Source of the DNA: Tricholoma matsutake
Lineage: Eukaryota; Basidiomycota; Agaricomycetes; Agaricales; Tricholomataceae
Direction: 5' to 3'
Length of the DNA: 64,000 nucleotides
NCBI GenBank assembly: GCA_026075535.2
Contig: AP026541.1
Location: 2,108,001-2,172,000, forward strand
The notes beneath the pieces are model-generated. The model saw nothing but the letters and a program-made list of their open reading frames with translations, had not been told where the DNA came from and searched no databases. The position numbers were made by a program, and so were the translations under genes. Below are positions 1-12,899 of the stretch, piece by piece. Each line of letters begins with the position of its first letter. The first letter of the stretch is position 1.

Positions 1-1461
1 GGGGCAAGGAGAGGTCCTTCCCCTTCTTCACAGTAGTGCCCCTGCCCCTCGTGGTCCTGGATCATCCTCCCCATCCTTGTCCTGTCCTTTCTCCCCATTT
101 CCACCCCACAAGCAGTTGCTTGCGGCGGTAGTTGGGGGTGCTGCTATCGTGAGTGTATGGTCTTGCTACCACCTAACCACCCCACAAGCAGGGGCTCATG
201 GCAGTGGTGGGGGTGAGACAGGGGGCGCCCGTCATCGTCAATAGTAAAATCATTGCCTAGAATGTTTGGGGTTAGTAACAATGAAATGAAATGAGAAAAG
301 GAACAAAATTCACCTGTGGCCCGATGTCTTGGGCCTTTTTTTGTTTCACCTCATCGTCATCCCCTTCCTCGTCGCCATCCTCATTGCCATCGCTGCCCAT
401 GTAGTTGTCATTAATCCCCCTCTCCATCCCTGTCCCCTGGTGTTGTCGTCCCATCTCGTTGCTCCCCATTTCAACCCTGTGAGCAGTCGCTCACGGTGGC
501 AGTGGTTCGTTGTTGATGTCGTTCTTGTCCCTCGCATCCCCGTCCCATTGTCCAGTGTTAGACAATGTGGTGGCAGGTACAGGAGCGGTGGTGGTGTGTG
601 TTGATGGAGGGGAGTGGTGGGAGGGAGGTCATCCGTTTTGGTTTTCAGTCGTGTGGCATTGTGGCATTGCTGTGGGTGGGCATAGGTGGGCGTGGAGGCA
701 TCGTCTCCTTGTTATAACATAGTTAGAACCTAATAAACAAGATGAACATATTAGTTAGTTGAAAAAACAAAAAGAAAACAAAAAAAAACTTTTCCTAGAG
801 CCCAAACGACATCCGTCATCATTTGGGCACAATATGGTGAGATAAGACTTGTAGATAATATAAGAGAAATGCGCCTGGGGCCCAAACAACAATACATGTC
901 ATTTGGGCCTGTGCCTCATCCCGTCCTTGTCCCGTCATTGCTCCCTGTTTCCACCCTGTGGGCAGTTGCTCGCGGCAGAAGTTGGGGGTGCTGTGGTGGT
1001 GATGGTGATGATGGTGTGGTGGCCATGGTGGCCATTGTTGGCGTTGTTGTCATTGTTGTCGTGGTAGTCGCATCATTGTAAGTTAAAACCTGTAAACAAT
1101 GCAAATGAAGTTAGTTGAATAAAGAAAAATAAGATATGAACAAAGAAAAGCTTACCTGGGGCCCAAACAACAATCAAAGTCATTTAGGCCCATTTCGTAT
1201 GCTTCGTGTCACTAGAGTAGGACCTAACAAAACTATTAGTTGTGAAATAAGAAAGTTGAAATACTTACAAACAACAATTTTGCCGTCGTTTCGATGTCTG
1301 GCATCTTCCACAGCCGATGACCTAAATAACCGTTGATACCCGTGACACCACCAAAATGGGTATGGTATGGCACAGGTCCGGCATTTCGGCAACTGTACCC
1401 ATACCTGTCAAACCTGTGGGCCATTTACCACAGGTTTACCCATACCCATGCTACACCCTAG
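1..1461. repeat. Right part of a hAT-like non-autonomous repeat with hairpin cassettes
   Basis: No gene is seen here. The right edge, read on the minus strand, begins TAGGGTGTAGCATGGGTATG and is followed by several ACCCATACCC/GGGTATGGGT motifs (1325-1455), the same terminal style as the elements at 16508, 25163 and 31202. The left end lies outside the window. Inside are hairpins of the CCACCCC..AGCAGTTGCT type (about 100, 178, 470, 947) and of the GGGCCCAAA..TTTGGGCCC type (about 325, 800, 880, 1157). On the minus strand the latter are followed by GTAAG, an AT-rich stretch with CTAAC, and TTTACAG. Predicted proteins are low-complexity Thr/His/Val strings and are not believed. Confidence 0.6.
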
Positions 1462-2009
1462 ATGGGGAAGGTGAATCATTCTGACGATGGACCCTGCTAG
1501 CAGGGACTGGATCTTGGGTCGACGCTCTCAACACCGAATCGACTTCTTTGACTTCTTCAATGGCACTCAACTGATTCCCATCAGCTGGGTTATGGGACCA
1601 GTCACCAGGGGGTTCTGAATCCAAACCACCTTTAGTCCTAGCTCGGGCGGTCTTCTTCTTTACTTTCGTAGAGGACGTGTCAGTCGGGCTGGGGTCCATC
1701 GCAGGTAGTGTCAAACTTGGATCACGAGTCTAGATGAACTGTCGCTGGTGGCATCAGGGTCGATTTTGATATTATGGCACAATATGACATTCACAAAGGT
1801 GAAGTCGAGTGGATATTCTTTTGGTAAAATAATGGATTTGAGTGTTCAAAAAAGTGTAGTAAAGCGGAGGGGGTAGACTTATATCACACGCTGCAAGAAC
1901 ATGATTAACGTATATTTTTGCTGTTGTGTAAAAAGTCTGTCCATCTAATTAAAACCGGCCCTTATAAAGGGACCAGTGGCTTGCACAAACACTAAGTAAA
2001 TATATGTAA
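1462..2009. other. Unassigned intergenic stretch
   Basis: A minus-strand open frame (about 1699 down to 1451) starts MDPSPTDTSSTKVKKKTA and has GC-rich, host-like codons. It could be a relic exon, but it runs into the repeat end at 1461 and has no recognisable domain. The remaining 300 bases are AT-rich with nothing identified. Confidence 0.3.
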
Positions 2010-3436
2010 ATACTGGGCATCACCCCGGATCACTACAAGGGATGTACACCTTGGGAACTGTGGTTTGGACGTAAACCTGACTACTCATATCTACAGGAAA
2101 TTGGGTGTCAGGCCTTTGTTCTTATACCAAAAAAAGACAATCCCAAAATTTTTGAATGCTCTGTTGAATGTGTACTGATAGGATATGATCCAAAATCCAA
2201 ATCATACCATTGTTATAACTGAACTACAGGGAGAGTCCATAGCTCTTACCATGTCAAGTTCCTTGAAAGCCACAACAGTCATACACCACCCAAACTGACT
2301 ACTCTGGGAGATGATGGGAATCTTAATGAGACCAAAAATGCAACAATGAGCTTCATTCCTGCACTTCTAGATGACATTGATGATGAACATGACAGTGTCA
2401 ATCATGCGCCACCCATTGAGGATAATCACCAGATAGCTTGACAAAGGACACCATCCCCTCCACCCCTCCCACATCACTCATTGTGCATACCAATTCCCAC
2501 AGAGAAACACCCTGATGGTGGACCATCTGTCACTAGAACTGAAGCTGCCATTCGTGATTTGCATGACAGTGCTGTTTGAGTTAAAGAGGCTCACCGGGAG
2601 CATAGAGCTGCAGTGGTAGCCACCTGAACAACCAATAGTGATCACCCACTAGATTCCTCAATCGATCATGATCGTGACATCATTGAGGAACTGCATCAAT
2701 CATTCAATGATCTTGATCTCAGTGATCAAGCACATCAATTTCAGGCCCTAATCTTGGAGATGACAGATTTTGATCTGGAATCACTTCAATTTGAGGATGA
2801 TCCAAAAACTTGGGAGGAAGCTAAGGGTTCCCCTGATGCTGAGAGGTGGAAAGAGGGATACATAGAGGAATTGCAGTCATTGAAAGACATGGGTTTTACA
2901 AGCTCATTCCCCGATGTGATGTCCCTCAGGGGAATTGGATCCGAAAAGGGAAACCAGTCTTCCTGGTTCCATATTGAGTGGAACAAGACCGGAGCAGCAG
3001 TTAGGTGGAAAGTATGTCTTGTCTACAAAGGTTTTGAACAAATCTATGGCAAAGATTATACTAAAACTACCTCACTGACTGCACACATGGAATCTTGGTG
3101 TATACTTCTCCACTTAGTGGCATTTCTTGGTTGGGATGCACAACAAATCGATGTGAAGATGGCATTCCTCTACGGGCTATTACCAGATGATGAGATACAA
3201 TACATGCAACAACCAACTGGATTTGAAGAGCCTGGGAAGGAAGACTGGGTATGGCAACCACAGCAGGGTCTGTACAGCATGAAGCATATGGAACCAGACA
3301 CTTAACACTCAAATGATTGACTGGGGATTCACCCATCTGTCCTGTGAATCTTGCATATACTACCATAAATCAGACTCACAGATTATCATTGCAGCTGTCC
3401 ATGTCAATGATTTCTTGTCAATTGTGGACTCCAAAG
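2010..3436 (+). pseudogene. Ty1/copia pol, integrase C-terminus to reverse transcriptase N-terminus (broken)
   Basis: This is the 5' surviving part of a copia-type polyprotein. From about 2030 the frame reads TPWELWFGRKPDYSYLQEIG, the conserved tail of the copia integrase, followed by a run with several stops. From 2754 a 183-codon open stretch covers the copia RT N-terminus, with DDPKTWEEA, AVRWKVCLVYKGFEQIYGKD and WDAQQIDVKMAFLYG. This last stretch holds the first catalytic aspartate (D of IDVKMAFL). A frame break near 3297 is followed by a readable segment ending AAVHVNDFLSIVDSK, where the second RT motif reads VND rather than VDD. The frame is then cut at 3436 by the fold-back element and resumes at 7312. 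Gag, protease and the 5' LTR are absent. It is a dead copy. Confidence 0.85.
3431..3436 (+). repeat. Target-site duplication CCAAAG, left copy
   Basis: CCAAAG flanks the fold-back element on both sides (right copy 7312-7317). Removing the element and one copy rejoins the copia frame as SKDENKWFKDQ, which shows that this is the true insertion point. Confidence 0.85.
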
Positions 3437-6400
3437 TATGGCAAGCTAGAGTGATCAGCTGAGTTTTGGTCAGCCATAACCTTGAATCGGTTGGCCATCA
3501 ACCATCAGCCATCATCCTGGAAAATCCAAGAACCTCAGACACCCCATTATTTGAAAATAAATTTGAATTTACTATCTAAGATCAAGTATCTCCAATTATG
3601 CAGATACAAGAAAACATGTCAAAAGAGAGGAATATTCATGGGCATAGACAAGTATAGTACCAAAGTTCTGAGGATGGAAGTGAAGAGCATCATGTCCGAG
3701 TCTGAGTAGTGAGTAAGACAGGTTGCTGTTACATGCATGTGAGTCAATTAGACAACTTCTAAAAACATAAAATTGGTGAGATAAATACAGAAAACTACAT
3801 TAAGTAAAGACCCCATGACATGGGGTTGGTGAACCAAGCTGTGATGCTCATTCCAGGAGTACAGTGTGGGATGGGGAGGTCATACTGTGGCACAAAGGTG
3901 TCAGTTTGGGGCAGGAGCAGCCTTGTGCATCGTGGCACCTGACCATCAGGCAGGGCAAAATGAGGGCCACCCATCGTTTTTGTCGTGTCCTGCCATTTTG
4001 TTCTCAGGACCATCGATGTTCTGTCTCAGTCATCCTCCTCCTCACTCCATACTTGGCACTCCCATTAGTCTTCCTCTTGCTCTCAGTTGTGCTACCTACC
4101 CCATTGTGCATTGTTGCTGTCCTGGTCAGTCCTTGTGGCTGTCCTGGTGTTGTTTGCTTGTCTTCATGGTTGCAGTTTTCCTTGACATCCTTCTCGTCCC
4201 TGCCATCATCCCTGCCCCCCCTTTGTCGTTCAGTGGTGGTACTCCCCCATCATTTTGTTGCCATGCCATGCCTCACTGTTTTGTCATCAGTGCTGTTGTT
4301 GTTGTGTCAGTGTCATCCTCTTTGTTCAACCCACATCTGCTGGTCCCATTGTTTGTGCTCCTCATCTGTTGGTTGGTGTAGTCCCCATTGTTTCCCTGCA
4401 TTCGTGGTCTCCATTTGGCAGTACTGTTGGATTTGACAGGCCTTGCCATCCACCCTGCAAGCAGGGGCTCGCAGCGGTGGTGCCAGGTGCCAGGGGTGGT
4501 GGGAGCCATAGTTGTTGGGGTCCTGTTGGCCTACCTGTGAATACCTGTGTTAGAATATTAGTAAAAGGGAAAAAAAAAACATAAGTCTAAGTGAAAAAAC
4601 TACCTATCTCGAAAGTTAGTAGTTGGGCAAGAGGGCAAAAGAAGAGAAACTTACTTTACATGCTACAAACACACTGTAAGATGGAAAGACAAAGGAGGGG
4701 GGTGGCTGGGAGAGAGGTGGGATGAGACGACATAGTTGAGAAAATGAGCAAATCACTGGCAGTCCAAAACCCTGTCAGCATTTCCATTTTAGGAAATGTC
4801 ATTATATCTCGTGGTGTTGTACTAGTTATACTCTTCTACAAAGGGTCCTTGGAAGTATTATTCACACAATGATGCATGATGGAGGATAGTAGTTCTAAAT
4901 GCAGGAGAAAGAGGATAACATGGGAAAAAGCAAAATCATAGAGAGGAGGAGGAGAGGGTATCTTCTATTCAACTGTTCTGGTATCACCAAAACTGTACCT
5001 ATTAAATGGTGGGGAGATGTAACTAAGAGTAGGGAACATAGTATACAGGCATGTGTAGCAAGGTCTAAGCATTAAATAGGGTATGAGTGGTAGGATGGGA
5101 GATTTGGAGATAGCAACTTACCATTTCTTCTGTGCATTGCCCTGGCTATGAGTGCATTAAAAGGTGTCAATTTAGGTCTTACATGCACTGTACAATTCTT
5201 GCATAATGTCCTAAGATAGTCAATACAGTCAGAAAGCAAAAATATGGTCAGGAGGAGGAATACATACCGTGTGAGATCCATGGAGCCAAAATGTTCGCTT
5301 CCTTCGCTTCCTAGGCCTATTGATAAAGTATGATGAGGGTAGGTATGCACCAGGGTGGAGCAGCAAAGTCCCAGCTCACCAGGGCATGGGTCTCCCATCA
5401 ACAGAAGTGAACTTTACTCACCATGCAACATCAACTTTTCCCATCATGCAAAGGCCATAAAAAATGGATATTATAGTCTATTACCTCACAGAAATACACC
5501 AGGTTCAACCCTGATGGTCGATAATTTGTCCTGGAAAATAGTTTCATCACATACTCACTTAATCTCTATTCCAGTTATCCTAACCCATTGAATAATGGTC
5601 AAGGGCATTGGAGTGAAGTATTGTGAGCTATCTCTATGTCTCATAATTGGGGTATAGCCTATGAAAGAGATGTGGTGAGGTGGTCAAGTGAGAGGGGTTG
5701 ATGGGCTTACTCATGGATAATGGTACCTAGATAGCTCAATACAGCATAAAAAAAAGACTACTGGTAGCAAGAAGGCATCCATAATAAAACAATAACTGAG
5801 CACTTATCAGAGTGAATAGCTGCCTGGATCCTTTATGAGAGATAGAGTACCAGCCTGAAATGGCAATTAGTTGGCAATTAGATAACAATTGACAATGAAG
5901 CACTACACCTGTGATTAAGGGGAGTGGGATATGCATAGTTCCAATAGAGAAGGAGCCATAACTGGAATCTCACCAAATGAACCAGTATTGCTCTCAGAAG
6001 GATGTAGAATCGAGTATTGAACAGTGCTTGCCACTGCTAGTGATCGAGATCAAGCAACTGACATTGCCATATGAGGCAATACCTCCCAAACAATGAACAT
6101 TTCCCCACTGTCTCCACCACCACCATCCTCTACAACACCGCCGCATCCCCCTTCCCTCTCACAACACCTTAAATGGTGACCTCGACCACCACTACGCCCT
6201 CCCGACCCCACCAAACAGTAACCACCATGGCTGCAACATGCCATGTTGGCACCCATGAATCCCAGTGTTGACGACCATCGACTCCCCCTCTTGGGGCATG
6301 GGGCTCCTCAAAAAAAAACAAGATAAGTAAGTACCTTCAATGTATTCTTACTTCTTTTTTAATTACTAATGAGTTTCTTTCTTTTTTTTTAGGTTATGTT

Positions 6401-7311
6401 TTCTATGTACAACGATGACGCACGCTGCCCATCCAGCCCCTCCTCCCCATCCAAATGAGATGTGAGGGGGTTTGTTTGGGTCTAGCATGACCCCATGGAG
6501 GTGCCAGGAGGCCCGTGCAGTGGGGTATCCGCAAGGTAAGGACCCGCTATCCCCATATTCTCACCATGTTGCCACTAACTGTCCAGCCACCCCTCAAAAT
6601 AGGTTCTGCCCAAGGGACAACCTAGCACCCGCCACTGCTGCTGCAAGTCACTGCTTGCAGGGTGGATACTGGGTGCTAACAGCCATCGATGAATGCCAAT
6701 GGGGGATGACAACGAGGATGACTCAGGGCAACGAAGACAACTTGGCACTTGCCACCACCGCTGTGAGCAACTGCTTGTAGGGTGGATAGGGAGTGCCACA
6801 GGGACAGGGAAACGACAGGGCGAGGCCAACTGGTCAACAATGATGCAACAGTGGGATGACACAGGGATGATGGTGGGGCCCCGATGATGCCTGTCCCCTC
6901 GCACAAGATGGGAAGGATTATTCTTCTTTTTCTATTTCAATTGGTTTTGCTGCTCCCCCTCACCCAAAACACAAAGCTGGAGGGGCTAGTTTATTTAGTA
7001 GTAATATCATGCCGCCTCAATTCATTTTAGCACTCATGTCATGTCATAGCCCCCTCATGCAAATGCTAGGGGTGATAGTTAAAAAGTTAGAAAGGATAAA
7101 TTACATATGTGTTTGTGCCTATGAATGTTCTCTTTCGACATGTTCTGCTTAATTGGAGATACTTGATGTTAGATAGTAGATTCTAATCTATTTTCAACTA
7201 ATGGGGTGTCCAAGGTTCTTGGATTTTCCAGGATGACAGCTGACAGTTGATGGCCAACTGTTTCAAGGTTACAGCCGACCAAAACTCAGCTGATCACTCT
7301 AGCTTGCCATA
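3437..7311. mobile_element. 3.9 kb non-autonomous DNA element with ~210 bp inverted ends (fold-back)
   Basis: The ends are inverted repeats of about 210 bp (3437-~3655 against ~7100-7311) that begin TATGGCAAGCTAGAGTGATC and match at roughly 85-90 percent by eye. A 6 bp duplication flanks the element. No transposase is visible; every long frame inside is low-complexity. The interior is partly symmetric: a CCACCCT..GCAGGGGCT hairpin at 4447 points one way, and inverted versions at about 6640 and 6757 point the other. At 6306-6392 there is an intron-like segment (TAAGTACC, TTACTAATG, TTTTTTTTTAG). It sits inside copia pol, so it is younger than that copy. A Mutator-like origin is possible, but the 6 bp duplication is not the usual 9 bp. 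Confidence 0.85.
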
Positions 7312-8285
7312 CCAAAGATGAAAACAAATGGTTCAAGGATCAGATGAGAAAGGTCTGGACCATTTCAGAGCTGGGTACAGCGTGCTTTATAGTTGGAATT
7401 GCCATTACCTGGGACTGTCCCAATCAGACTGTTGCACTGTCACAGACTGCGTTAATTGACAAAATCATAGAACAATTCGGTCAAAAAGATGCTTACCCAG
7501 TATCTGCCCCTCTGGAACCTGGATCAAAATTATGCTGCTCAGGTCATCAGTCTATGACCCCCGATGAACAACTTCAGCTCACTAAACTACCGTACCAATC
7601 CCTCATTGGATGCTTGCTTTACATAGCCATATCCACACACCCAGACATTGCCTACACTGTCCAACAGCTTTCTCAGTACCTCAACTGCCATTCCTTCGAG
7701 CATTGGGCAGCGGCTATCAGGCTAGTGCATTATCTCAAAGGTACAAGGGATTTAAGACTCTATCTGGGTAATTACCATCCTATTTCTCTCCATGTGTTCA
7801 GTGATTCTGACTGGGCCAATTGCCTTGATACATGTCAGAGTGTCAGTGGATATATATGTTCCCTTGGTTCTGGGGCCATGTCCTGGATAGCCCATAAACA
7901 AAAAGTCGTTGCAACCTCATCTTGCAAGGCTGAGTACATTGCTGCTTTCAAAACCACCAAGGAATGCATATGGCTATGCACATTACTTAATTCCACCGAC
8001 TACCAACAATCATCCCCCACTATAATTCACTGTGACAACTCAGCCACTAAAACTCTATCTGATGACCCCCTCCTTCACTCCCACATAAAGCACATCGACA
8101 TCAAATATCACTTTCTTTGGAAGCATGTTCAATCATGTGAACTACAACTTACTTATGTGAATACCTGCGAAAATATTGTGGACATGTTCACAAAGGCTCT
8201 CGATGTCTTATCTTCAGGGCTTCCTTGGACTATGCTAGCTCAATTCCATGCAAGGAGGAGTGTTCACAGTGAGGAGGAGTGTTGA
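7312..8285 (+). pseudogene. Ty1/copia pol, reverse transcriptase C-terminus and RNase H
   Basis: This is the continuation of the copia polyprotein cut at 3436. The 313-codon ATG-initiated frame from 7344 is intact. It contains ELGTACFIVGIAITWD, LIDKIIEQFGQKDAYPVSAP and PYQSLIGCLLYIAISTHPDI, then RNase H motifs. These are DSDWANCLDTCQSVSGY (catalytic D), KAEYIAA (catalytic E), HCDNSATK (catalytic D) and SHIKHIDIKYHFL, ending in NTCENIVDMFTKALDV. The stop lies at 8283-8285, just inside the LTR start, after a purine-rich tract (GAGGAGGAG) that would prime plus-strand synthesis. The domain looks coding-competent, but the element as a whole is broken upstream. Confidence 0.9.
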
Positions 8286-8675
8286 GAATCACACTGTGAA
8301 CACACACAAACACCATATTACCAAATACGGTTTCTGGCATGCCTTTGGTGCATTGATCATATTTGCTGGCACGCCTTTGATGCGTCAACTATATTCAGCA
8401 CATCCCTTTGAGGTGTGCATTCCATAGATACCTTTATACCCTTCCTCTTTATCATACATGACACATATATATATACAGTAGATAGTGTCATTAGCACCTC
8501 AGTCACTTATATGGAGACTGAGGTGCATATTGATATCATTACTCAGTTATAGATCATTACTTACTGTACTTGTAGTTCTACTCCTGTTTACACTAGGTAC
8601 AGTACACCAGAAATATAGTCACTTTATACAGAGACTGAGTTCTACTCCTGTTTACACTAGGATTAACTTTCAACA
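8280..8675 (+). mobile_element. 3' LTR of the first copia element
   Basis: A 396 bp repeat starting TGTTGAGAATC and ending AACTTTCAACA, so its ends are inverted TGTTGA/TCAACA. It is preceded by a polypurine tract. It contains a TATATATA run near 8466 and two copies of a CTCAGTCACTTATA-type segment. The LTR at 30379-30729 shares the start, the CCTCAGTCA..GACTGAGGTG stem and the CTGTTTACACTAG-like 3' block. No 5' partner is present in the window. Confidence 0.85.
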
Positions 8676-8716
8676 GTGTTCCATGGTTTCTCTGCCAAAA
8701 AACTTCCTAATTTGAC

Positions 8717-9567
8717 CAAGGGGGTGACAGGCCACAAATTTTAGACATCCACTCATAATTTTTTTAAGTGGCCATCTGGGCCCCCCCCCTCCCCATCCTT
8801 CTGTTTCCCATCACATGTCAGCCTATTTTGGGTAACTCCCCAAATCAAAATCATCAACCAGCCTGTCACATGCATGTCAAACTCGAGTCAATGAGTGGAC
8901 GAGGTGTTTCGCAACCTGTGTGATCAACTCCCTCAGTCATCACACCTCCTATACACCTTCAGTGTCTGCTACCTTGTGCACTGAAGGCTCTTCTGTAATT
9001 TTCCCATTCTTCCTCTCTTATCAGCCAGCTATTTACACTTGATTTACTAGTACACCAGTGCACCTATTACTTATCTGGTAATCTCACAAAGGTGAGACAA
9101 CCCCAATCAGATATTTTTGTTTCGCCTTGGTGAGCTCATGAGGCAAACGGATTGTGTGTCAGACTACCACAACTGCAAACCATAACGAGAAACCTAAGAA
9201 AACTAAATGTAGTCTTGTAGAAAATAAATAACAGGGGGCAGCATCACGCAACTTGCAAACCCAAATTCCAACAATTTAAATACTTTGAAAGAATTGACAA
9301 GGTTTGGTGGTATTTCCAGTACAATGATGCCAATGCATTATTATAATATACTAGGGAAGGTCAGGAACAACACTGAGTGTGGGCTGGAGGCTGAATCTGC
9401 TGCATTGGGTGGGGAAACCAAGAGACAGAACATGTTTTGGAGCCAACTTTGCAGCTCTAGAACACCCTAGACATGAACTGACCTTTCAAGACTTCAATGT
9501 CAAAAATTTTTTTAGCGGGTCCTCTGGACCCCCTGATGTGCGGGATTCAGGTGCTGACACCCCCTTG
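8717..9567. mobile_element. 851 bp hAT-type non-autonomous element
   Basis: The termini are CAAGGGGGTGACAG and, inverted, CAAGGGGGTGTCAG. An exact 8 bp duplication AATTTGAC flanks it (8709-8716 and 9568-9575), the hAT signature. No transposase frame is present. It lies 41 bp beyond the copia LTR. The interior includes long C and T runs (8785-8797). Confidence 0.8.
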
Positions 9568-9575
9568 AATTTGAC

Positions 9576-12500
9576 CAGGTTGTCACATTGAAGTAACTCC
9601 ATGTGACCTTAGTCGATTATGAAAGTCGTCTACCTTAAGGTAGAGGCAATCCATATGCATCCAATGTTCCTGCTGTGACTGATGTGTGACAAGACCTTAG
9701 CATGCACTAAATTGATCATGTGTTTGTTTCACTTGGACACCGTAGAATCTCTTAAAAATGGGGCCTCGCAATCCTCACCAAATTTAAACTCTGACACTCG
9801 CAGTGAAAAGTGGTACAGGTACTTTTCTAAGCATGCACAATAATTCACATATACTTTGTATGAGAAGAAATACTCTCATACATGCTTTAATCAAAGTCTT
9901 CAGAGTGGAATTTTTTTAAATGGCTTAGTCCTTCCAATCTGCCGTGTTCGATGTGAAGATCTCAGGAATGAGGACTTAACTAAAAATTCTGCTCCCAAGA
10001 AGTTGATGAGAAGTGTTCAAAATGGTGATCCTACACTTTTGTTGAGCAAAAACAGTGGTGTGGAAGCCAAATGACATTCATGTAAAGTCAATGACATTTT
10101 GTTATTCCAAAAAGGAAATGCAAAAATATCAGGATGCAAATCGAGGTGACAGGGGTGCATAAAGGTGAATCTGGCTTGAGATTGCTAAGAATAGCATTCA
10201 AAATAATGCTCTAGATGTTTATTTCAGTGAAAATGGTGGTATGGAGCTCAAAACGTGTTCAGTGCATGTCATGTCCTAAAAAGGAAATCAATAAACAAAT
10301 GTGACTGGAGATGCATTTCTGAGCATTGGCCAATGATGCACAGATCCAGATGAATAGTGGTTGAATAAAAATGGTCCAGTCTCATGAAAATGCACCTTAG
10401 ATACATAAAATCAGCTTTGTAGAGGCTTGGCAATCACTCTTATGAGGTACACAAGACTCATTGCAAGCTGATGTCGAATTTTGTTGATCCTGATGTAATT
10501 TGGAAGAGAAATCAGAAGCTATGGTTCAAATTTACATGCAAATCACTGCTAGAGTGTCAGCCATGGTGTAGAAATTTATAACATTCACTGAGTCATTGAG
10601 CAGTCAACATTGCACTACAGAATATAAGATCAACAAGCTGAATACAGATTTTGCATATGACAACTCAAGCAAGGGGTCCTACATACTGTCACCACAACTT
10701 ATTTGAGTCAAATCAGGCCTGTGGAAGCTAAGAAACAATCTTAAGAACGAGGATGAGCTTTGACTTTCCCAAAAAGGCAATGACCACTTTCTCTGCTACA
10801 ATTTTTCGCAGGGCCCTGCCGGGCCCCATTAAAAACACATATCATTTATTCATGCCGATGCCTCAAAAATGTACAACCACCAAAAACTCATGAAGTGTAA
10901 ATAAATTTTCTGGGCTTGAAATTCATGTGCTTTCTTTGATATGCGAATTTTTGCACTTTCGCCAAATCAGGTGACATTGGATGCATATGGATTTCCTCTA
11001 CCTTATAAGCTGTATTATGTAAGAAGGCTGCTCGCGCATCCAGCGACAGCATTTTCTGAAAATCACGCGTTGCAAAGAACTTGCTGGGGGTGAATAGCAA
11101 CGCATGGTTCGCAGAGCGAACCAGTTAATGCGATAGGAAGTATACTGCTGTATAACCAAGGGGACACGTATCACAAGCTGTCGATGGTTATTTCCGAATG
11201 GGGCCGCCAACAAAGACAAGACCATATGAGGCAACAGAACCACCACCCTCTAGTATGATATTGGAGTCAAAAGGTGCTCGTGTACTACTGTATACTAGTC
11301 CGTAAAATGCATATCAGCCGTAGAAGCCCGCCGTGATTGCTGGACTAGTAGCCGATCAAAGCTTCATCGGCACTGGAAGTGTAGAATGGAAGAGAAGTGA
11401 GGCCAAACAGTTAGGATGCCAATTGGAGTGCCCGCCAGTTCCGGTTGAGATATAAGTATAGTAGCGTTCTGCCGAGAATTATATCCAATTCCACGGCACA
11501 AATGTCGCTGATATCTATCAATGGCCAGCATCCGAGTCATCGTTATCACCTGAAGCCAGGACACAGCAGTACGACGAAAGTAGTCCTTGGATGATGCCAA
11601 CTTCAGCACTGTCCCATACGCGCTAGTCCGCAGAATGGATATTACCTAGCCATACAGTAACCCGAGAAGCCGCCACCGCGGCTGCACTAACTAATCAAAG
11701 CTCCATCCTTGAGAACGTTGCAAGCCAGGACTTCCAGCGTGGAATGGAAGCCAGAGAACGACTAAGAGCATCACACACGTCCCAACGAGTGGAGTGACTA
11801 TTTCAGTTCCAAAAGTATGGTGGTAAGCGCCGAGGTTGGCGCTTACTACCCCACACAGGCCTGAAAAGGCTGTAAAAAAGCCTTAAATAGACGCCGATCG
11901 TGGATATCTGACGCCCAGCGTCTAGCTGCGTCTAGTCCACTTCTCAGCGCTTATATGTATACCTTGATTCATTATAATCTTGTCCGAGATGATGGCTCAG
12001 ATGAGATCTGTCACGGAAATCCTGACCTCGTGATGTGCGCTGATTTTAACAATAATTTTCCCGAGGAAGCTAAATATTCTTTATGCCACTTGTCAAACCG
12101 TGTGTATTGCAGAAGTCCATAATAGAATTTGACGTACGCGCAATGCAACACGAATAATATTTCGGCAACGAAGCTGTACAAAGAAAGCTTCCGATTTCGA
12201 AGTGAGAAGTCGTCTGGCCTCAGCTGGGCGTTCAATCGATATCGTTACTTGTTATGGCATTGAATGATAATGCATGATGACTCAACAATGTGGAAAGATA
12301 GGTATATCACAGTATGTTATAGAAGCTTATTAAAATTTGTCACTTGCCAGTCAGTCAGGGCCGCACAATTGCAAGGGCCTCTTGACAAATGAGCGATGGA
12401 GACGCACCTCCAAACAGCAGTGTCCTACACTGCGAAATAACGCTGTATTTGTTACCGTGGGACGCAAGAGCGTAGTGCCTCCAAAGACGCTGTGGAGATC

Positions 12501-12899
12501 TACCTGCAATCACACTCCACTGGCATGCCCTATTGGGTGTGCTTCTTCGGCCTCTTTAGGGCCTCTTAACCCAATTCGTGGGGATCAAAATGAAGGGGAA
12601 CCAAACATGATTCCATGGTGTGATGGCTTGAATGACGTCGGAGTAACTCGGTCTTCTGATCATGATACCACGCGGATCCTGTTTCTGGGATGAAGCGTTG
12701 AACCGACCGCAGAACTAACCGGTGTACGACTCGGAGATACGTTCCCAACGGCACCCCAAGGCCGGGGTCTGGATGATGAACCGACTTCGATGACGATTGC
12801 GTTATCACTGTACATCTGACACTCGGGGTTACACATACGATGCATACGTGTTTACGCCCTGCACAGCCTCCATATTTTCATGCCTATGTAGACTTGTTT
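9576..12899. other. Gene-poor interval, no supported gene
   Basis: No open frame has a recognisable domain or convincing splice structure. Composition changes at about 10,900: to the left it is AT-rich and repeat-like, to the right it is more balanced, like the host-gene flanks. A GC-rich hairpin occurs at 10808-10829 (GGGCCCTGCCGGGCCC). A degenerate repeat pair is listed separately. Confidence 0.5.
11290..11770. repeat. Two degenerate copies of a ~100-150 bp repeat
   Basis: The segments at about 11298-11400 and 11622-11760 share the order CTAGTCCG, AGAATG/AAATGCATAT, AGAAGCC, GATCAAAGCT, and GAATGGAAG near the end, with many differences. This suggests an old tandem or dispersed duplication. 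Function is not evident. Confidence 0.4.

Noticed and set aside
272..1104. Valine-, threonine- and histidine-rich ORFs on both strands
   Set aside because: They arise from low-complexity trinucleotide runs within hairpin repeats; both strands and several frames are open at once.
3864..4584. 190-codon hydrophobic ORF that could look like a membrane protein
   Set aside because: It is T/C-rich low-complexity DNA within the fold-back element; three frames overlap and no family motif is present.
12337..12693. 118-codon ORF as a gene
   Set aside because: Opposite-strand ORFs of equal length, no domain, no splice context.
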